Below are positions 43,942-52,718 of a DNA stretch of 64,000 nucleotides, one piece after another. Numbering within the stretch: the stretch's first letter is position 1; every line of letters begins with the position of its first letter. The stretch lies in the NCBI GenBank assembly GCA_003389325.1, contig QQVE01000062.1, positions 58,515-122,514 on the forward strand, given 5' to 3'. Under the pieces are notes generated by a model. The model did not search any database and was not told where the DNA came from. It saw only the letters and a list, made by a program, of their open reading frames with translations. The stretch is from Planctomycetota bacterium (GTDB taxonomy: Bacteria; Planctomycetota; Planctomycetia; Pirellulales; PALSA-1355). The translations under genes were made by a program, and so were the position numbers.

Positions 43942-44424
43942 ATGGATTTCAAAGAACGACTCGAACGGGCGATCCAGCGCGGCCAACGATCCAGCGACGC
44001 GGCGGCCCGGGCCCAAGCCGAACAGGCCGTCAACGAAGAGGAGCTGCGGCGTCTGCATTCGCAGTATCGCCTCGAGCTCTCCGATCACATCGAGGAAGGC
44101 GTCCGCGAACTGGGGCGGCACTTCCCCGGCTTTCGCTACGAGTCGCTTTCCGGCGACAAGGGTTGGGGCGCGAGCATTAGCCGCGACGATCTGTCGCTCA
44201 ACCGCGGCCGGCGCGACAGCTTGTTCAGCCGGCTGGAAGTGGCGGTGCGCCCGTTCAGCTCGTCGCACGTGCTGGAAATGACGGCCAAGGGCACGATCCG
44301 CAACAAGGAACTCTTCAACCGCAGCCAGTACCAGGTGCTGGCCGACGTCGACATGCACGCCTTCACCGAGCAAGTCGACCGCTGGCTGCTCGAATACGCC
44401 GAGTTGTACGCCGCCAAGAGTTAG
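43942..44424 (+). CDS. Hypothetical protein
   Basis: 160 aa, mixed alpha/beta, no signal or membrane segment. The N-terminal 55 residues are charged helix (AIQRGQRSSDAAARAQAEQAVNEEELRR). The rest contains RYESLSGDKGWGASISRDDL and QYQVLADVDMHAFTEQVDRWLLEYAELYA. I recognise no family. It follows tex on the same strand after 55 bp and ends 10 bp before a convergent gene. Confidence 0.77.
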   Translation: MDFKERLERAIQRGQRSSDAAARAQAEQAVNEEELRRLHSQYRLELSDHIEEGVRELGRHFPGFRYESLSGDKGWGASISRDDLSLNRGRRDSLFSRLEVAVRPFSSSHVLEMTAKGTIRNKELFNRSQYQVLADVDMHAFTEQVDRWLLEYAELYAAKS

Positions 44425-44434
44425 ACCTTCTCGG

Positions 44435-45214
44435 CTACACGTCGGCGGGTTGCAGGGCCAGTTGCTCGAGGGCTCGCAGGCTGGCGACCATGTCGTCGCG
44501 AGAGATCTCGTGCCAGCCGGCCATCTTGTGCCGCAGGATGCACAGCTTGTAGGCCTCGAAGGCGTCGTTCACGTCGGCCGGCAAGGGCGGCAGCGCGGCG
44601 AACGGCCGTACCACTTCCTGCTCTTCCCGCGCCGGGGAAGGCATCTCCGGCTCGGGCGCATCGCTCTGGTCGTCGCTCGCCTCCGGCTCCTCCGCCTCGG
44701 CCGCACCCTCGGGCGCCTGGACCACGCCGATGGTGCCGGTCGTGACTTCGCCCGAGGCTTCGGGCGGCTCGGCATCGTCGTCCCAGGGGCCGCCAGCGAC
44801 GGCCTCGTCCTGCGAGGGCTCTTCTTCGGCCAGGGCGCCGTGGGTTTCCCACCGCTTGTGCCGCATCTCGGAGATCGACCAGTCGTTCTGCACGGCCCCT
44901 TCGAGCCACATCTCGGCGTCGTCCCAGTCGAGGCCGGCCTGAAAGTGGCTCCAGTACAAGCCGGGATAGTCCTCGCGGGCCGAGCCGAAGCGTTCGAACA
45001 CGCGTCGCAGGCGGCCGACGTGCTGCGGGGTGACGTTGCCCACGCGACGGCTCCAGGCGTCGTCGGAGTATTCGGCGACGGGAGCCTCGGCATCGATGAG
45101 CGACTGTCGCCACTGGTGAATGATCTGGCCCTTTTCCCAGTTGGTGGTGCTAACCAGCCGCTTCCAGCGGCCGAGAAACTGCGAACTTGCGTGTTCGATG
45201 AGCGCGGAATCCAT
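44435..45214 (-). CDS. Hypothetical protein with an acidic linker
   Basis: 259 aa. Folded N-terminal part (ASSQFLGRWKRLVSTTNWEKGQIIHQWRQ; HVGRLRRVFERFG; YWSHFQAGLDWDDAEMWLEGAVQ), an acidic Glu/Asp/Pro/Ala linker (about 120-215), and a C-terminal helical part (AFEAYKLCILRHKMAGWHEISRDDMVASLRALEQLAL). No family recognised. The ATG at 45214 starts the conserved-looking region; codons further upstream are shadow sequence. Confidence 0.8.
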   Translation of the reverse strand: MDSALIEHASSQFLGRWKRLVSTTNWEKGQIIHQWRQSLIDAEAPVAEYSDDAWSRRVGNVTPQHVGRLRRVFERFGSAREDYPGLYWSHFQAGLDWDDAEMWLEGAVQNDWSISEMRHKRWETHGALAEEEPSQDEAVAGGPWDDDAEPPEASGEVTTGTIGVVQAPEGAAEAEEPEASDDQSDAPEPEMPSPAREEQEVVRPFAALPPLPADVNDAFEAYKLCILRHKMAGWHEISRDDMVASLRALEQLALQPADV

Positions 45215-45488
45215 GCGTGTGGGGTACTTCCTGGAAGCAGGAGAATGGATGCTAGAAGCCGAAGCGCGGCGGAGAAGCCCAACCGCGGCGAGCGATTCTA
45301 GCAGAACGAACCGACGCGCAAAGCGACCGCCGCGCGGGGCCACGCAACTCCGTCGCGCGCCGCAAGCGCAACCGTGCTACGTGGCTATGCTTTCGCTTCG
45401 CGCGGCGTTGTCCCGATGTGGGGAAAACGTGTCGATGGGCTGTCGATAGATTGCGGCGCGCGAATCGACCGCGGCGCAAGCTGATCGC

Positions 45489-45707
45489 TTAGGCGGTCGG
45501 CGTCGGGGCCGCTTCTGCCGCTTCGAATCCGCAGCTCTTGTGCGTGCCGTCGCAAAACGGTTTGTTCGACGATTGGCCGCAGCGGCACAGCGCGATCGCC
45601 GGCTTGTCGGGATTGATGGGAAACGCGTTGCCCTCGGCATCCACGATCGTGACGGGTCCCTCTACCAGAAAAGGACCGTTGGGCCGCGTGCGAATCGTAA
45701 CAGACAT
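45489..45707 (-). CDS. CDGSH iron-sulfur domain protein
   Basis: 72 aa. The CDGSH motif is complete: C41-R-C43-GQSSNKP-F-C52-DGT-H56, which coordinates a redox-active [2Fe-2S] cluster by three Cys and one His. MSVTIRTRPNGPFLVEGPV is a typical start for bacterial one-domain CDGSH proteins. Role in redox or Fe-S trafficking is inferred. The ATG at 45707 is favoured over upstream in-frame codons. Confidence 0.9.
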   Translation of the reverse strand: MSVTIRTRPNGPFLVEGPVTIVDAEGNAFPINPDKPAIALCRCGQSSNKPFCDGTHKSCGFEAAEAAPTPTA

Positions 45708-45866
45708 AATCTCTTGGCTCCCTGCGTTGACTGGCGAAAGCGTGTCGACGAGCAGCGGTTGCGCCGTAGAAACGGATTCTACCGCGAGCCTGCACGATGC
45801 GACAGGGCGCACGAGGTGCAGCGCGATCGGCGGACTGACGTCTGCGGATACTTGCGTAGTAGACGG

Positions 45867-46715
45867 CTATCGCGCGTCGGCCACTTGTGGGGCGTCAAAG
45901 TCGAGCGACACCGTTTGGGTTTCGCCGGCTTCGAGCGTCACGCGCTGCTGGCGCACTTCCTCGTGGCCGTCGCGGTTGACCACGGCGCGAACCGTGTAGC
46001 TGGCCCACTGCTCACCCGGCGCAAGCTGCGTGGTGGTGAACTCGCGCACTTCGCCGCCGCCGCTGGTTGCCCGACCTGCCAGGTACAGCTTGGCGTCCTG
46101 CGGCAGATGGACGACCAGCGTCGTTGCGGTCTTGGCCGGCGCGGCCGTCTGCACAGGCGCTGCGGCGCGCAGATCGAGCGAGGCGGTCTGGCCCGCGGTG
46201 AGCGTCACGGTCTTTTCCTCGACGACCGGCTGGCCATCGCGCTCGAATTCGGCCCGTACGCGAAAAGCATAGCGGGAGTCGGAGCGGAGGTCGTGCGAAA
46301 CGTATTCGCGCTGCCCGCCGGTGCTGGTGGTGGGTCGGTCGTTGATGAACACCGTGGCATCGTCCGGCACGCTGACGTTCAATCGCACGCTGTCACGGTT
46401 TGCCCGAGCGGCCAGCAGTTGCGAGCGGGCGGCCGACGTGTTCGTCGACACTAGCGGCGGATAGACGCGGACTGCCCTGCCGTAGTAACCCCAGCCGTAT
46501 GCCGGATAGCCGTAGCCCCAACCCGCATAGACGGGGAATCGATACCCCCAGCCGCCGTAACCCCAGCCGCCGTAGCCACAGCCAACATAGCCCGGATAGC
46601 CGCAGCCCCAACCGCATCCCCAGCCCCAGCGTCGGTGGCCAAACGCCTCTGCATCCTGCGCGATCATTCCCGACAGCGCCGCCGCAACCAGAACTTTCAG
46701 TGCCGTTCGCCACAT
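45867..46715 (-). CDS. TIGR03000 double-domain secreted protein with Gly/Tyr/Trp-rich region
   Basis: 282 aa. Signal peptide (ALKVLVAAALSGMIAQDAEA). Residues 27-95 are a Gly/Tyr/Trp-rich stretch (GWGCGWGCGYPGYVGCGYGG...). Two TIGR03000 repeats follow: RLNVSVPDDATVFINDRPTTSTGGQREYV and VVHLPQDAKLYLAGRATSGGGEVREF, the planctomycete-specific domain. Each ends in a YxxRVRAEF / YTVRAVVNRDG segment. Likely an exported envelope protein; role unknown. GAGGAG precedes the ATG at 46715. Confidence 0.9.
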   Translation of the reverse strand: MWRTALKVLVAAALSGMIAQDAEAFGHRRWGWGCGWGCGYPGYVGCGYGGWGYGGWGYRFPVYAGWGYGYPAYGWGYYGRAVRVYPPLVSTNTSAARSQLLAARANRDSVRLNVSVPDDATVFINDRPTTSTGGQREYVSHDLRSDSRYAFRVRAEFERDGQPVVEEKTVTLTAGQTASLDLRAAAPVQTAAPAKTATTLVVHLPQDAKLYLAGRATSGGGEVREFTTTQLAPGEQWASYTVRAVVNRDGHEEVRQQRVTLEAGETQTVSLDFDAPQVADAR

Positions 46716-46915
46716 GATTTCAACTCCTCGATGCTGGGATCGACTTTGCCGGCAAACGCATTGGAACAAGCGCCGGCGTCTTGTCAACATAGCAAGGCAG
46801 GCTGAAAATACAAACCGCCGCGAGGGATGAACAGCCAGGCAAAGCGATGTGACTAGAAGGCGACGGCCGATGGAGTCGCACCCATCTGGGAGAAATACCC
46901 CGCGTTAAGAACTCT

Positions 46916-47245
46916 CTATGTCGCCACGTCTTCTTCGCCCAAAGCCTCTTGGGCGAGATGGCGGATTCGCAAGACAAGCACGGCCCCTGCTCGAACGACA
47001 AAAACCGCTCGATGTGTCGGCGTTTTACCCAGGCCATAGTTGAGCTGCCGAATCTCGTACGGAAACAAAAAGCTTTCCGCGGCGAGTGGATGGCGATCGG
47101 GCCCCTGTGCTGCCAAACGGAGTGCCTGCAAGAAGCCCTCGTACCACCGATATGCTTGTTCCGGTGATCGATTGTCGGACCACCAAGTGTAGGCTTGATT
47201 CAGGTCGGCCTCCGCCCGGCGGGTGAGCACTAACCGGTGGCGCAT
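46916..47245 (-). CDS. RelE/ParE family toxin
   Basis: 109 aa. VLTRRAEADLNQAYTWWSDNRSPEQAYRWYEGFLQAL and EIRQLNYGLGKTPTHRAVFVVRAGAVLVLRIRHLA fit the RelE/ParE fold. In this family the toxin inhibits gyrase (ParE) or cleaves mRNA (RelE); which applies cannot be told. The ATG overlaps the antitoxin stop codon (TGATG). Confidence 0.82.
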   Translation of the reverse strand: MRHRLVLTRRAEADLNQAYTWWSDNRSPEQAYRWYEGFLQALRLAAQGPDRHPLAAESFLFPYEIRQLNYGLGKTPTHRAVFVVRAGAVLVLRIRHLAQEALGEEDVAT

Positions 47246-47478
47246 CAGCTCTTCGGTAGATTGTGCTTCTGGCGCAATTTAGCGTCAATTTCGCTCAACT
47301 CCCGCACGCGGCCAGCCTCCATGTCGGCGACGCCCTCGGCGATTGCAGCCGTTTCAGCAGTGCGCCACTTCAAAGCCTGAAGCGCTTCGCGCAAGACTTC
47401 GTCTTCGGAAGCGAACTGCCCGGTCGACAATTGCTCACTGACGAGTCGCGCTACATCAGGTGGAAACGAATAAGTCAT
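47245..47478 (-). CDS. ParD-like antitoxin
   Basis: 77 aa. SFPPDVARLVSEQLSTGQFASEDEVLREALQALK is a ribbon-helix-helix ParD-type N-terminus, and the C-terminal half (AEGVADMEAGRVRELSEIDAKLRQKH) would wrap the toxin. The cognate toxin overlaps its stop codon by one base, the usual toxin-antitoxin arrangement. ATG at 47478, preceded by GGAGAGCCCCCT. Confidence 0.84.
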   Translation of the reverse strand: MTYSFPPDVARLVSEQLSTGQFASEDEVLREALQALKWRTAETAAIAEGVADMEAGRVRELSEIDAKLRQKHNLPKS

Positions 47479-47564
47479 CGTAGGGGGCTCTCCTTTGATC
47501 GATCTTCCCGTGCGATGGGAGTTGTCTACCGATTGATTCTCCCCGCCCACGCTGCCGCGCGCCG

Positions 47565-48671
47565 CTACTCCTTCGGGGTCACGGGTGCCGCGACGGCTGG
47601 ACGTGCGTTCGCTTCGGGGGCGATGAGCATGATCTTCACTGGTTCGCTCTCGCCCGCCGCGGCGGCATTGCTATCGCGCTCTTCGTCGGCCAGGGGGGCG
47701 GTGGGGGCGAGCTTGCGGTTGGGCATCGTCGCCAGCACGTCATCGACCTGCTGCTGATTCGTGAACAGATAGTACGTGGCCTGGTTCTGCTCCTGACCGG
47801 CGGATAGGGCACTCCGGCCGGCCTCAATCGCCGGGGCCGCCTCACGGGCTCTTGTCGCCTGGATTCCACTCTCGGGCAGGCGGACCCACTTGATCTTATT
47901 CTCATCCAGCAATTTTTCGAACGAGCGGTCCTGGATGAACTCCGGCGGCACCTCATACACCTGGCTGGCCGGCGTGCCGTACTGGTCGGTCGACATGCGC
48001 TTCAGTGCCTCCGGCATGCCATCGGCGCCCGATCGACTACTCGTGACCGATTTTCGGGCGCCCGACTGGCGCATTTGATCGGCGTCCACCGCAAAGCTCT
48101 CGCTTTGACCGAGTTGGTCGGCCGGCGGCGCGGGTTGGGCGCGCATCTCGAGCGATTCGGTCTCCGGCTCAACCGGAGCGATCTCGGCGCCCACGCCTGG
48201 CCGATCGGCTCCTCCGGCTCCCGCCTCGCCGCCCGCGACGCCCTGATCTTCTTGGAGGGGAGCCTCGACCTGGGCCAACTCGCGCTGGTCGCGAAAGCCC
48301 GCATCGAAGACGAGAATCGCCAGCGCCGCGGCCAGCGCCAGCGCCGGCCACACGACGCGTCGCCACGACGCACCGCGCTCCCACCACGACGCCATCGGTC
48401 CCCGCGGCGTCGGCTCGGAAGTCGCCTGTTTGGTGTCCGATCCCCGCAGCACCGATTGCTCGGCCTGGCGGAGCACCGCCGGTGCGAGGTCCTGCTCCAG
48501 CTTATGTTCGCCCAGCGACTGCATCGCCGTGCGCAACGCCGCTAACTCGTCGTGGAGCTGGCGCAGTTGCGAGTTCTCGGCGAGAAGCTGCTCGACTTCG
48601 GCGCGCTCCTCGGGTGACAACTCGTCGTCGAGATAGGCGCAGATCAGTTCTTCGCGGGTATCTTCAGCCAT
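47565..48671 (-). CDS. Anti-sigma factor-like membrane protein
   Basis: 368 aa. N-terminal EELICAYLDDELSPEERAEVEQLLAENSQLRQLHDELAALR is typical of planctomycete/FecR-type anti-sigma domains, with no zinc-binding HxxxCxxC motif. A single transmembrane helix (RVVWPALALAAALAILVFDAGF) at about 110-128 is followed by a long Glu/Pro-rich region and a C-terminal segment (YYLFTNQQQVDDVLATMP). It lies 40 bp after an ECF sigma gene and is expected to hold that sigma at the membrane. Confidence 0.85.
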   Translation of the reverse strand: MAEDTREELICAYLDDELSPEERAEVEQLLAENSQLRQLHDELAALRTAMQSLGEHKLEQDLAPAVLRQAEQSVLRGSDTKQATSEPTPRGPMASWWERGASWRRVVWPALALAAALAILVFDAGFRDQRELAQVEAPLQEDQGVAGGEAGAGGADRPGVGAEIAPVEPETESLEMRAQPAPPADQLGQSESFAVDADQMRQSGARKSVTSSRSGADGMPEALKRMSTDQYGTPASQVYEVPPEFIQDRSFEKLLDENKIKWVRLPESGIQATRAREAAPAIEAGRSALSAGQEQNQATYYLFTNQQQVDDVLATMPNRKLAPTAPLADEERDSNAAAAGESEPVKIMLIAPEANARPAVAAPVTPKE

Positions 48672-48711
48672 GGCAGTTCGGGCCGCACGTTGTCGTCGGC
48701 CCTTGGTAAGT

Positions 48712-49275
48712 TTACTTCACGTCTTCCTGCAGGATGTCCTTCAGTTGGTCGCGCAATTGCAGACGCGCCCGGTGCAGGCGGCTGCGAATCGTGCCGACCG
48801 GCAACTCCAGTACCTCGGCGATCTGTTCGTACCGGCAGCCCTCAATTTCGCGCAGCACGAGAATCGAACGGTGCTCATCCGACAAACGGTCCAGGGCGGC
48901 CCGCACCTGGCAGGCGCGTTCTTGTTGCTCCATGCGGGACTCCGGCGGCGGGTCGCGATCGAGCGGTTCGTGGCCGAGCGCTTCGCGGGTGTGCTCGACC
49001 GAGACGGTGGGTTTCTCGCGGCGGCGGCGGCTCACCGCCAGGTTGAATGCGATACGGTAGAGCCAGGTGTAAAAGGCGCTCGCCCGCTCGAACGTGTTCA
49101 GCTTGACGTAGGCCTGCACAAAGGCGTCCTGCACGACGTCCGAGGCCGTGTCGGCCGATCCGACGACGTGCACCAGCGTGTTGTACAACCGGTCCTGATA
49201 CTTCGTGACCAATTGGCCGAACGCCGCGCTGTTGCCCGCCAAAGCTTCGTCGATGAGCAGGGCGTCGTCTTTCAC
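48712..49275 (-). CDS. ECF RNA polymerase sigma factor
   Basis: 187 aa. Region 2 (FGQLVTKYQDRLYNTLVHVV; ASDVVQDAFVQAYVKL; FYTWLYRIAFNLAVSRRRR) and region 4 (LVLREIEGCRYEQIAEVLELPVGTIRSRLHRARLQL) are both complete. A GTG start is used. It likely recognises its own promoter, and it sits before its anti-sigma partner in one operon. Confidence 0.94.
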   Translation of the reverse strand: MKDDALLIDEALAGNSAAFGQLVTKYQDRLYNTLVHVVGSADTASDVVQDAFVQAYVKLNTFERASAFYTWLYRIAFNLAVSRRRREKPTVSVEHTREALGHEPLDRDPPPESRMEQQERACQVRAALDRLSDEHRSILVLREIEGCRYEQIAEVLELPVGTIRSRLHRARLQLRDQLKDILQEDVK

Positions 49276-49451
49276 AGCCGCTCTACAACCTTAGACGCGG
49301 GGGCCAAGCGGAAAGTTCCCGGCGGAATGGAGTCTTCCTTGGCCCGAAAAAGCCGAGAAATCGCACGCCGCCTCGCCTGTATTGTCGAAGCAGCGCCGAG
49401 GCGTGTCAAACCGAGTGGCTGCCCCCCGCTGCCGATGGCTCGACGTGAGAG

Positions 49452-50762
49452 CTATGCCGCCGCGGCCAGGCCCTTGGGCCAGGCGATCGTGGCCTTCGGC
49501 TTACGCAGCAGGTGGATCCACATGGCGATCCCCAGCAGGCAGATGCCGATGCTGATGATCTGCGAAATGCTCCAGGGCGTGCCGAACCGGGCGGGCTCGT
49601 CGATGCGAATCTCCTCGAGCAGGTAGCGCGAGATCGGATGCAGCGTCAGCACCAGCGCCGTCAACTCGCCGTCGCGCCGCTTGAACGGCTCGTAGGCCAG
49701 CACCAGCAAACACAACAGCAGGGCATCGATGAAGCTGTAGAGCTGTGCCGGATGCACGGGTTTGCTCCATGGCGGCGGACTGGCGACGGTCCATTCCTTG
49801 GGCGCGCGCTCGCCATCGATGGCGATGCGTACGTGTTGGCCTTCGCCAAACGTGCGGAGCAATTCCATCTGGGCCTCGTGCACCGTGCGAACCTTAACGC
49901 CGCCCACGGCCGCCACGCGCTGTCCGACCTCGAGTCCGTTGCGCTGGGCCGCCGAATTCGGCTCGACCTTGGCGATCACGGGCGGGTCGTCGCCGTACCC
50001 CTTGAACAGCAGCCCGTGCAGGTAAAGGTTGCCGCGTTCGATTTGGTCGGTGTAGACGGGCACCTTTGCTCCCGGCGGAAACTGCACGGCCCAGGGCACG
50101 TCGGTCAGGTCGCCGTAGCAGCAACCGTTCATGAAGCAGCCCAGCCGTCCCAGCCCCACGCCGAGCACGACGCCCGGCGCGATCAGGTCCGAGAGTGCCA
50201 GGCCCGGCAAGCGATGCTTGTGGATGAACAACAACAGCGCCGCTCCCCCGGCCAGCAGGGCGCCATAGACTACCAGTCCCCCGTCGGTCAGGTTGACGAT
50301 CGCCGCCAGCGTGGGCACTAGTTCGGGGTTCTGGGGATTGGGCCTGAGGAATCGGTTCCAGTATTGAATGACGTAGAACAGCCGCGCCCCGGCGATGCCC
50401 CACACGAAGAACCAGGTGCCCAGCGAGAGAATCACTTCCGGATCGAGCCCGACGCGGCGGGCGCGATAGGTCGACAGTCCGATGCCCGACACCACGGCCA
50501 CGAGCAGCATCACGCCGTAGCCCCGAATGGCCAGCCCGCCCAATTCTTCGTCGACCACGCCGGGCAGGATGAAGATGATCGCCAGCGCCACGATCAGCGT
50601 GGCGCCGATCTGCCCGCGCGTTTCGCCGCCCCAACCGTGTTGCCTGACCGACCAGCCGATGAGCACGGCCGACACGAGCACCCACGCGCCCAGCAGCCAG
50701 CCGACGCCGAACATGCTGATGCCGGCAATCTGCTCGGGAATGACGAACAAGGTCTGGCACAT
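49452..50762 (-). CDS. lgt: Prolipoprotein diacylglyceryl transferase with an inserted PDZ-like domain
   Basis: 436 aa integral membrane enzyme that transfers diacylglycerol from phosphatidylglycerol to the lipobox Cys of prolipoproteins. The Lgt signature is GRLGCFMNGCCYG (205-217), with GGLVVYGALLAGG before it and HPAQLYSFIDALLL, RYLLEEIRIDEPAR after it. Between VQFPPGA and HPAQLYSF an extra segment of about 100 residues (232-333) contains a PDZ-like motif (VIAKVEPNSAAQRNGLEVGQRVAAVGGVKV). Normal Lgt is about 260-300 aa. The rest looks intact. ATG start at 50762, 39 bp after panC. Confidence 0.93.
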   Translation of the reverse strand: MCQTLFVIPEQIAGISMFGVGWLLGAWVLVSAVLIGWSVRQHGWGGETRGQIGATLIVALAIIFILPGVVDEELGGLAIRGYGVMLLVAVVSGIGLSTYRARRVGLDPEVILSLGTWFFVWGIAGARLFYVIQYWNRFLRPNPQNPELVPTLAAIVNLTDGGLVVYGALLAGGAALLLFIHKHRLPGLALSDLIAPGVVLGVGLGRLGCFMNGCCYGDLTDVPWAVQFPPGAKVPVYTDQIERGNLYLHGLLFKGYGDDPPVIAKVEPNSAAQRNGLEVGQRVAAVGGVKVRTVHEAQMELLRTFGEGQHVRIAIDGERAPKEWTVASPPPWSKPVHPAQLYSFIDALLLCLLVLAYEPFKRRDGELTALVLTLHPISRYLLEEIRIDEPARFGTPWSISQIISIGICLLGIAMWIHLLRKPKATIAWPKGLAAAA

Positions 50763-50801
50763 GGTAGTCTGGCTTCCCTTCGCTTTCGCACCAAGAAAGA
50801 A

Positions 50802-51677
50802 CTACGACGGTCCTTCGAGTAGTTCGTTGTCGATCAATCGCGTCTGGCCCACGCGGGCGGCGACCAGCGCCACGGCGGGGCCGTCGAGCTTTTCTAAAGG
50901 CCTCAGCGTGTCGCGATCGCAGATGGCGACGTAGTCGATCTCGACGTCGGCAGCCGCGAGCTTCTCGCGCATGGCCGTCACGATCGCGGCCACGTCCGCC
51001 TGGCCATCGGAGACCATTTGTCGGGCCGTGACCAGGCTCTGCGAGAGGGAGAGTGCGCGGCCCCGCTCCGACTGGGAGAGGAAAACGTTGCGCGAGCTCT
51101 TGGCCAACCCGTCCGGTTCGCGCACCAGCGGGCAAACGACGATCTTGATCGGCAGATCCAGGTCGGCGACCATCCGCCGCACCACCAGCGACTGCTGGAA
51201 GTCCTTGCGCCCGAAGTACGCCCGCTCGGGCTGCACCAGGTTGAACAGCTTGAGCACGATCGTGGCCACGCCGCGAAAGTGCCCGGGGCGGGAGTCGCCT
51301 TCGAGCGTCTCGGCCGGACCGGTCATCTCGACGTACGTACAATGCCGGTCGCGGTACATCGCCTCGGTTTGCGGTGCGAAGACCACGTCGGCGCCGTGCG
51401 CCGCCAGCAACTGGAGATCGCTCTGCAGATCGCGCGGATAGCGCGCGAAGTCTTCGTGCGGCCCAAACTGCGTGGGGTTCACGAAGATGGTGACGACCAC
51501 CAGCCCGCATTCGCGGCGGCATGCGTCGACCAGGCTCAAGTGCCCTTCGTGCAGCGCCCCCATCGTCGGCACGAGGCCGACGTTGAGACCCGCTTCGCGT
51601 GCGCTGGCGAGGCGCTGGCGCAGTTGTGCGACGTCGTCGATCAATTGGGGTCGTGTGCTGCTTCGAGCCGTAGTCAT
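50802..51677 (-). CDS. panC: Pantothenate synthetase
   Basis: 291 aa. Joins pantoate and beta-alanine with ATP (coenzyme A pathway). PTMGALHEGHLSLV, FVNPTQFGPHEDFARYPRD, FGRKDFQQSLVVRRM, and DGLAKSSRNVFL are the family motifs. In the last one the usual Met/Leu before SSRN is Lys. ATG start at 51677, downstream of the FolK-kinase gene. Confidence 0.95.
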   Translation of the reverse strand: MTTARSSTRPQLIDDVAQLRQRLASAREAGLNVGLVPTMGALHEGHLSLVDACRRECGLVVVTIFVNPTQFGPHEDFARYPRDLQSDLQLLAAHGADVVFAPQTEAMYRDRHCTYVEMTGPAETLEGDSRPGHFRGVATIVLKLFNLVQPERAYFGRKDFQQSLVVRRMVADLDLPIKIVVCPLVREPDGLAKSSRNVFLSQSERGRALSLSQSLVTARQMVSDGQADVAAIVTAMREKLAAADVEIDYVAICDRDTLRPLEKLDGPAVALVAARVGQTRLIDNELLEGPS

Positions 51678-51713
51678 GATTTCGTGCCCGCAAACGAGTG
51701 GACGGCGGGGCTG

Positions 51714-52718
51714 TTATTGCATGGCGGCGATGGCGGCCGTCAACTCTTCGAGTCGCTCCGGCGTTTTCTCGCGGCCGGCAAACAGCACGGGCCCCTTGTC
51801 GACGGCCTGCCGCAGGAGCTCTCGCCGGAGGATGTTCTCATCCGTGCGTTGCCAATCGCCGGGGGCCGACGCGGTGGGCATGGCTTGCCAATCGTCGAGC
51901 ACGACCAGAAGTTTCGGCTGCACGACCGCCTCGCGCGCCTGAGCCCAGGTTCGATGAAACCGCCGGTAGTCGGCCTCTTCAAGAGCCACGCGGGCGTAGG
52001 CCAGACACTGATCGAAGAAAAAGTCGCTGATGGCCACCCGTCCGCGCCCCGCCTCCAGGCCAGCAGCCGCCAGAGTGGGGGCACGGTCGAGGAATTGTAT
52101 CTGCCGCTGTAGCTCGTGGCCAGACGGATCTGCCCCCGTGCGGCTCGCCTCAATGGGATCGGGCACGTAGTTTCCGCCCACGGCCGCCGCGGCGGCGCGT
52201 GCCAACTCGGTCTTTCCCGCCGCGGGTGGGCCGAGCAGTGCCACGTAGTTGGCCGCCGTCTGCAAATGTGCCAGCAGCCGGCCGATCGTCCAGCGCGTGA
52301 GCGGATGCACCCAATCGGCGGCAATCTGGGCGGCGGGCTCCAGCACGAAGCGCCGGAACGTCATCCGCGGATGCGGAATCTCGAGCCCCGGCGTGTGCAA
52401 AACTTGTTCGTCGTAGAGCAGCACGTCGAGGTCGATCGCGCGCGGTCCCCAACGCTCGGCGCGCTGGCGGCCCAAGTCGCTTTCCACGCGCAGCAGCAAC
52501 TCGAGAAGTTGCTGCGGAGAAAGCGTCGTGTCGAAACGCACGGCCGCGTTGAGAAACGCCGGCTGATCCGAGGGACCGCCCACCGGCGCCGTCTCGTGAA
52601 AGCCGCTCGAGGCTAGTGCCCCGATCGAGGGATCGGCCGCGAGGAGCTCGATGGCACGGGTGAGGGTCTGTTTTCGGTCGCCGAGGTTGGCCCCACAGGC
52701 GATCAGCGTGCGCGGCAT
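51714..52718 (-). CDS. folK: HPPK (FolK) fused to a deoxynucleoside kinase-like domain
   Basis: 334 aa. The first 155 residues are 6-hydroxymethyl-7,8-dihydropterin pyrophosphokinase (ACGANLGDRKQTL, PAFLNAAVRFDTTLSP, RWGPRAIDLDVLLYDEQVL, IPHPRMTFRRFVLEPAA), which acts in folate synthesis. The remaining 170 residues are a P-loop kinase (GPPAAGKTELARA, residues 163-175; VAISDFFFDQCLAYARVAL; WQRTDENILRRELLRQA), similar to deoxynucleoside kinases. The kinase substrate is unproven. ATG start. It sits with panC and lgt in one minus-strand run. Confidence 0.92.
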   Translation of the reverse strand: MPRTLIACGANLGDRKQTLTRAIELLAADPSIGALASSGFHETAPVGGPSDQPAFLNAAVRFDTTLSPQQLLELLLRVESDLGRQRAERWGPRAIDLDVLLYDEQVLHTPGLEIPHPRMTFRRFVLEPAAQIAADWVHPLTRWTIGRLLAHLQTAANYVALLGPPAAGKTELARAAAAAVGGNYVPDPIEASRTGADPSGHELQRQIQFLDRAPTLAAAGLEAGRGRVAISDFFFDQCLAYARVALEEADYRRFHRTWAQAREAVVQPKLLVVLDDWQAMPTASAPGDWQRTDENILRRELLRQAVDKGPVLFAGREKTPERLEELTAAIAAMQ

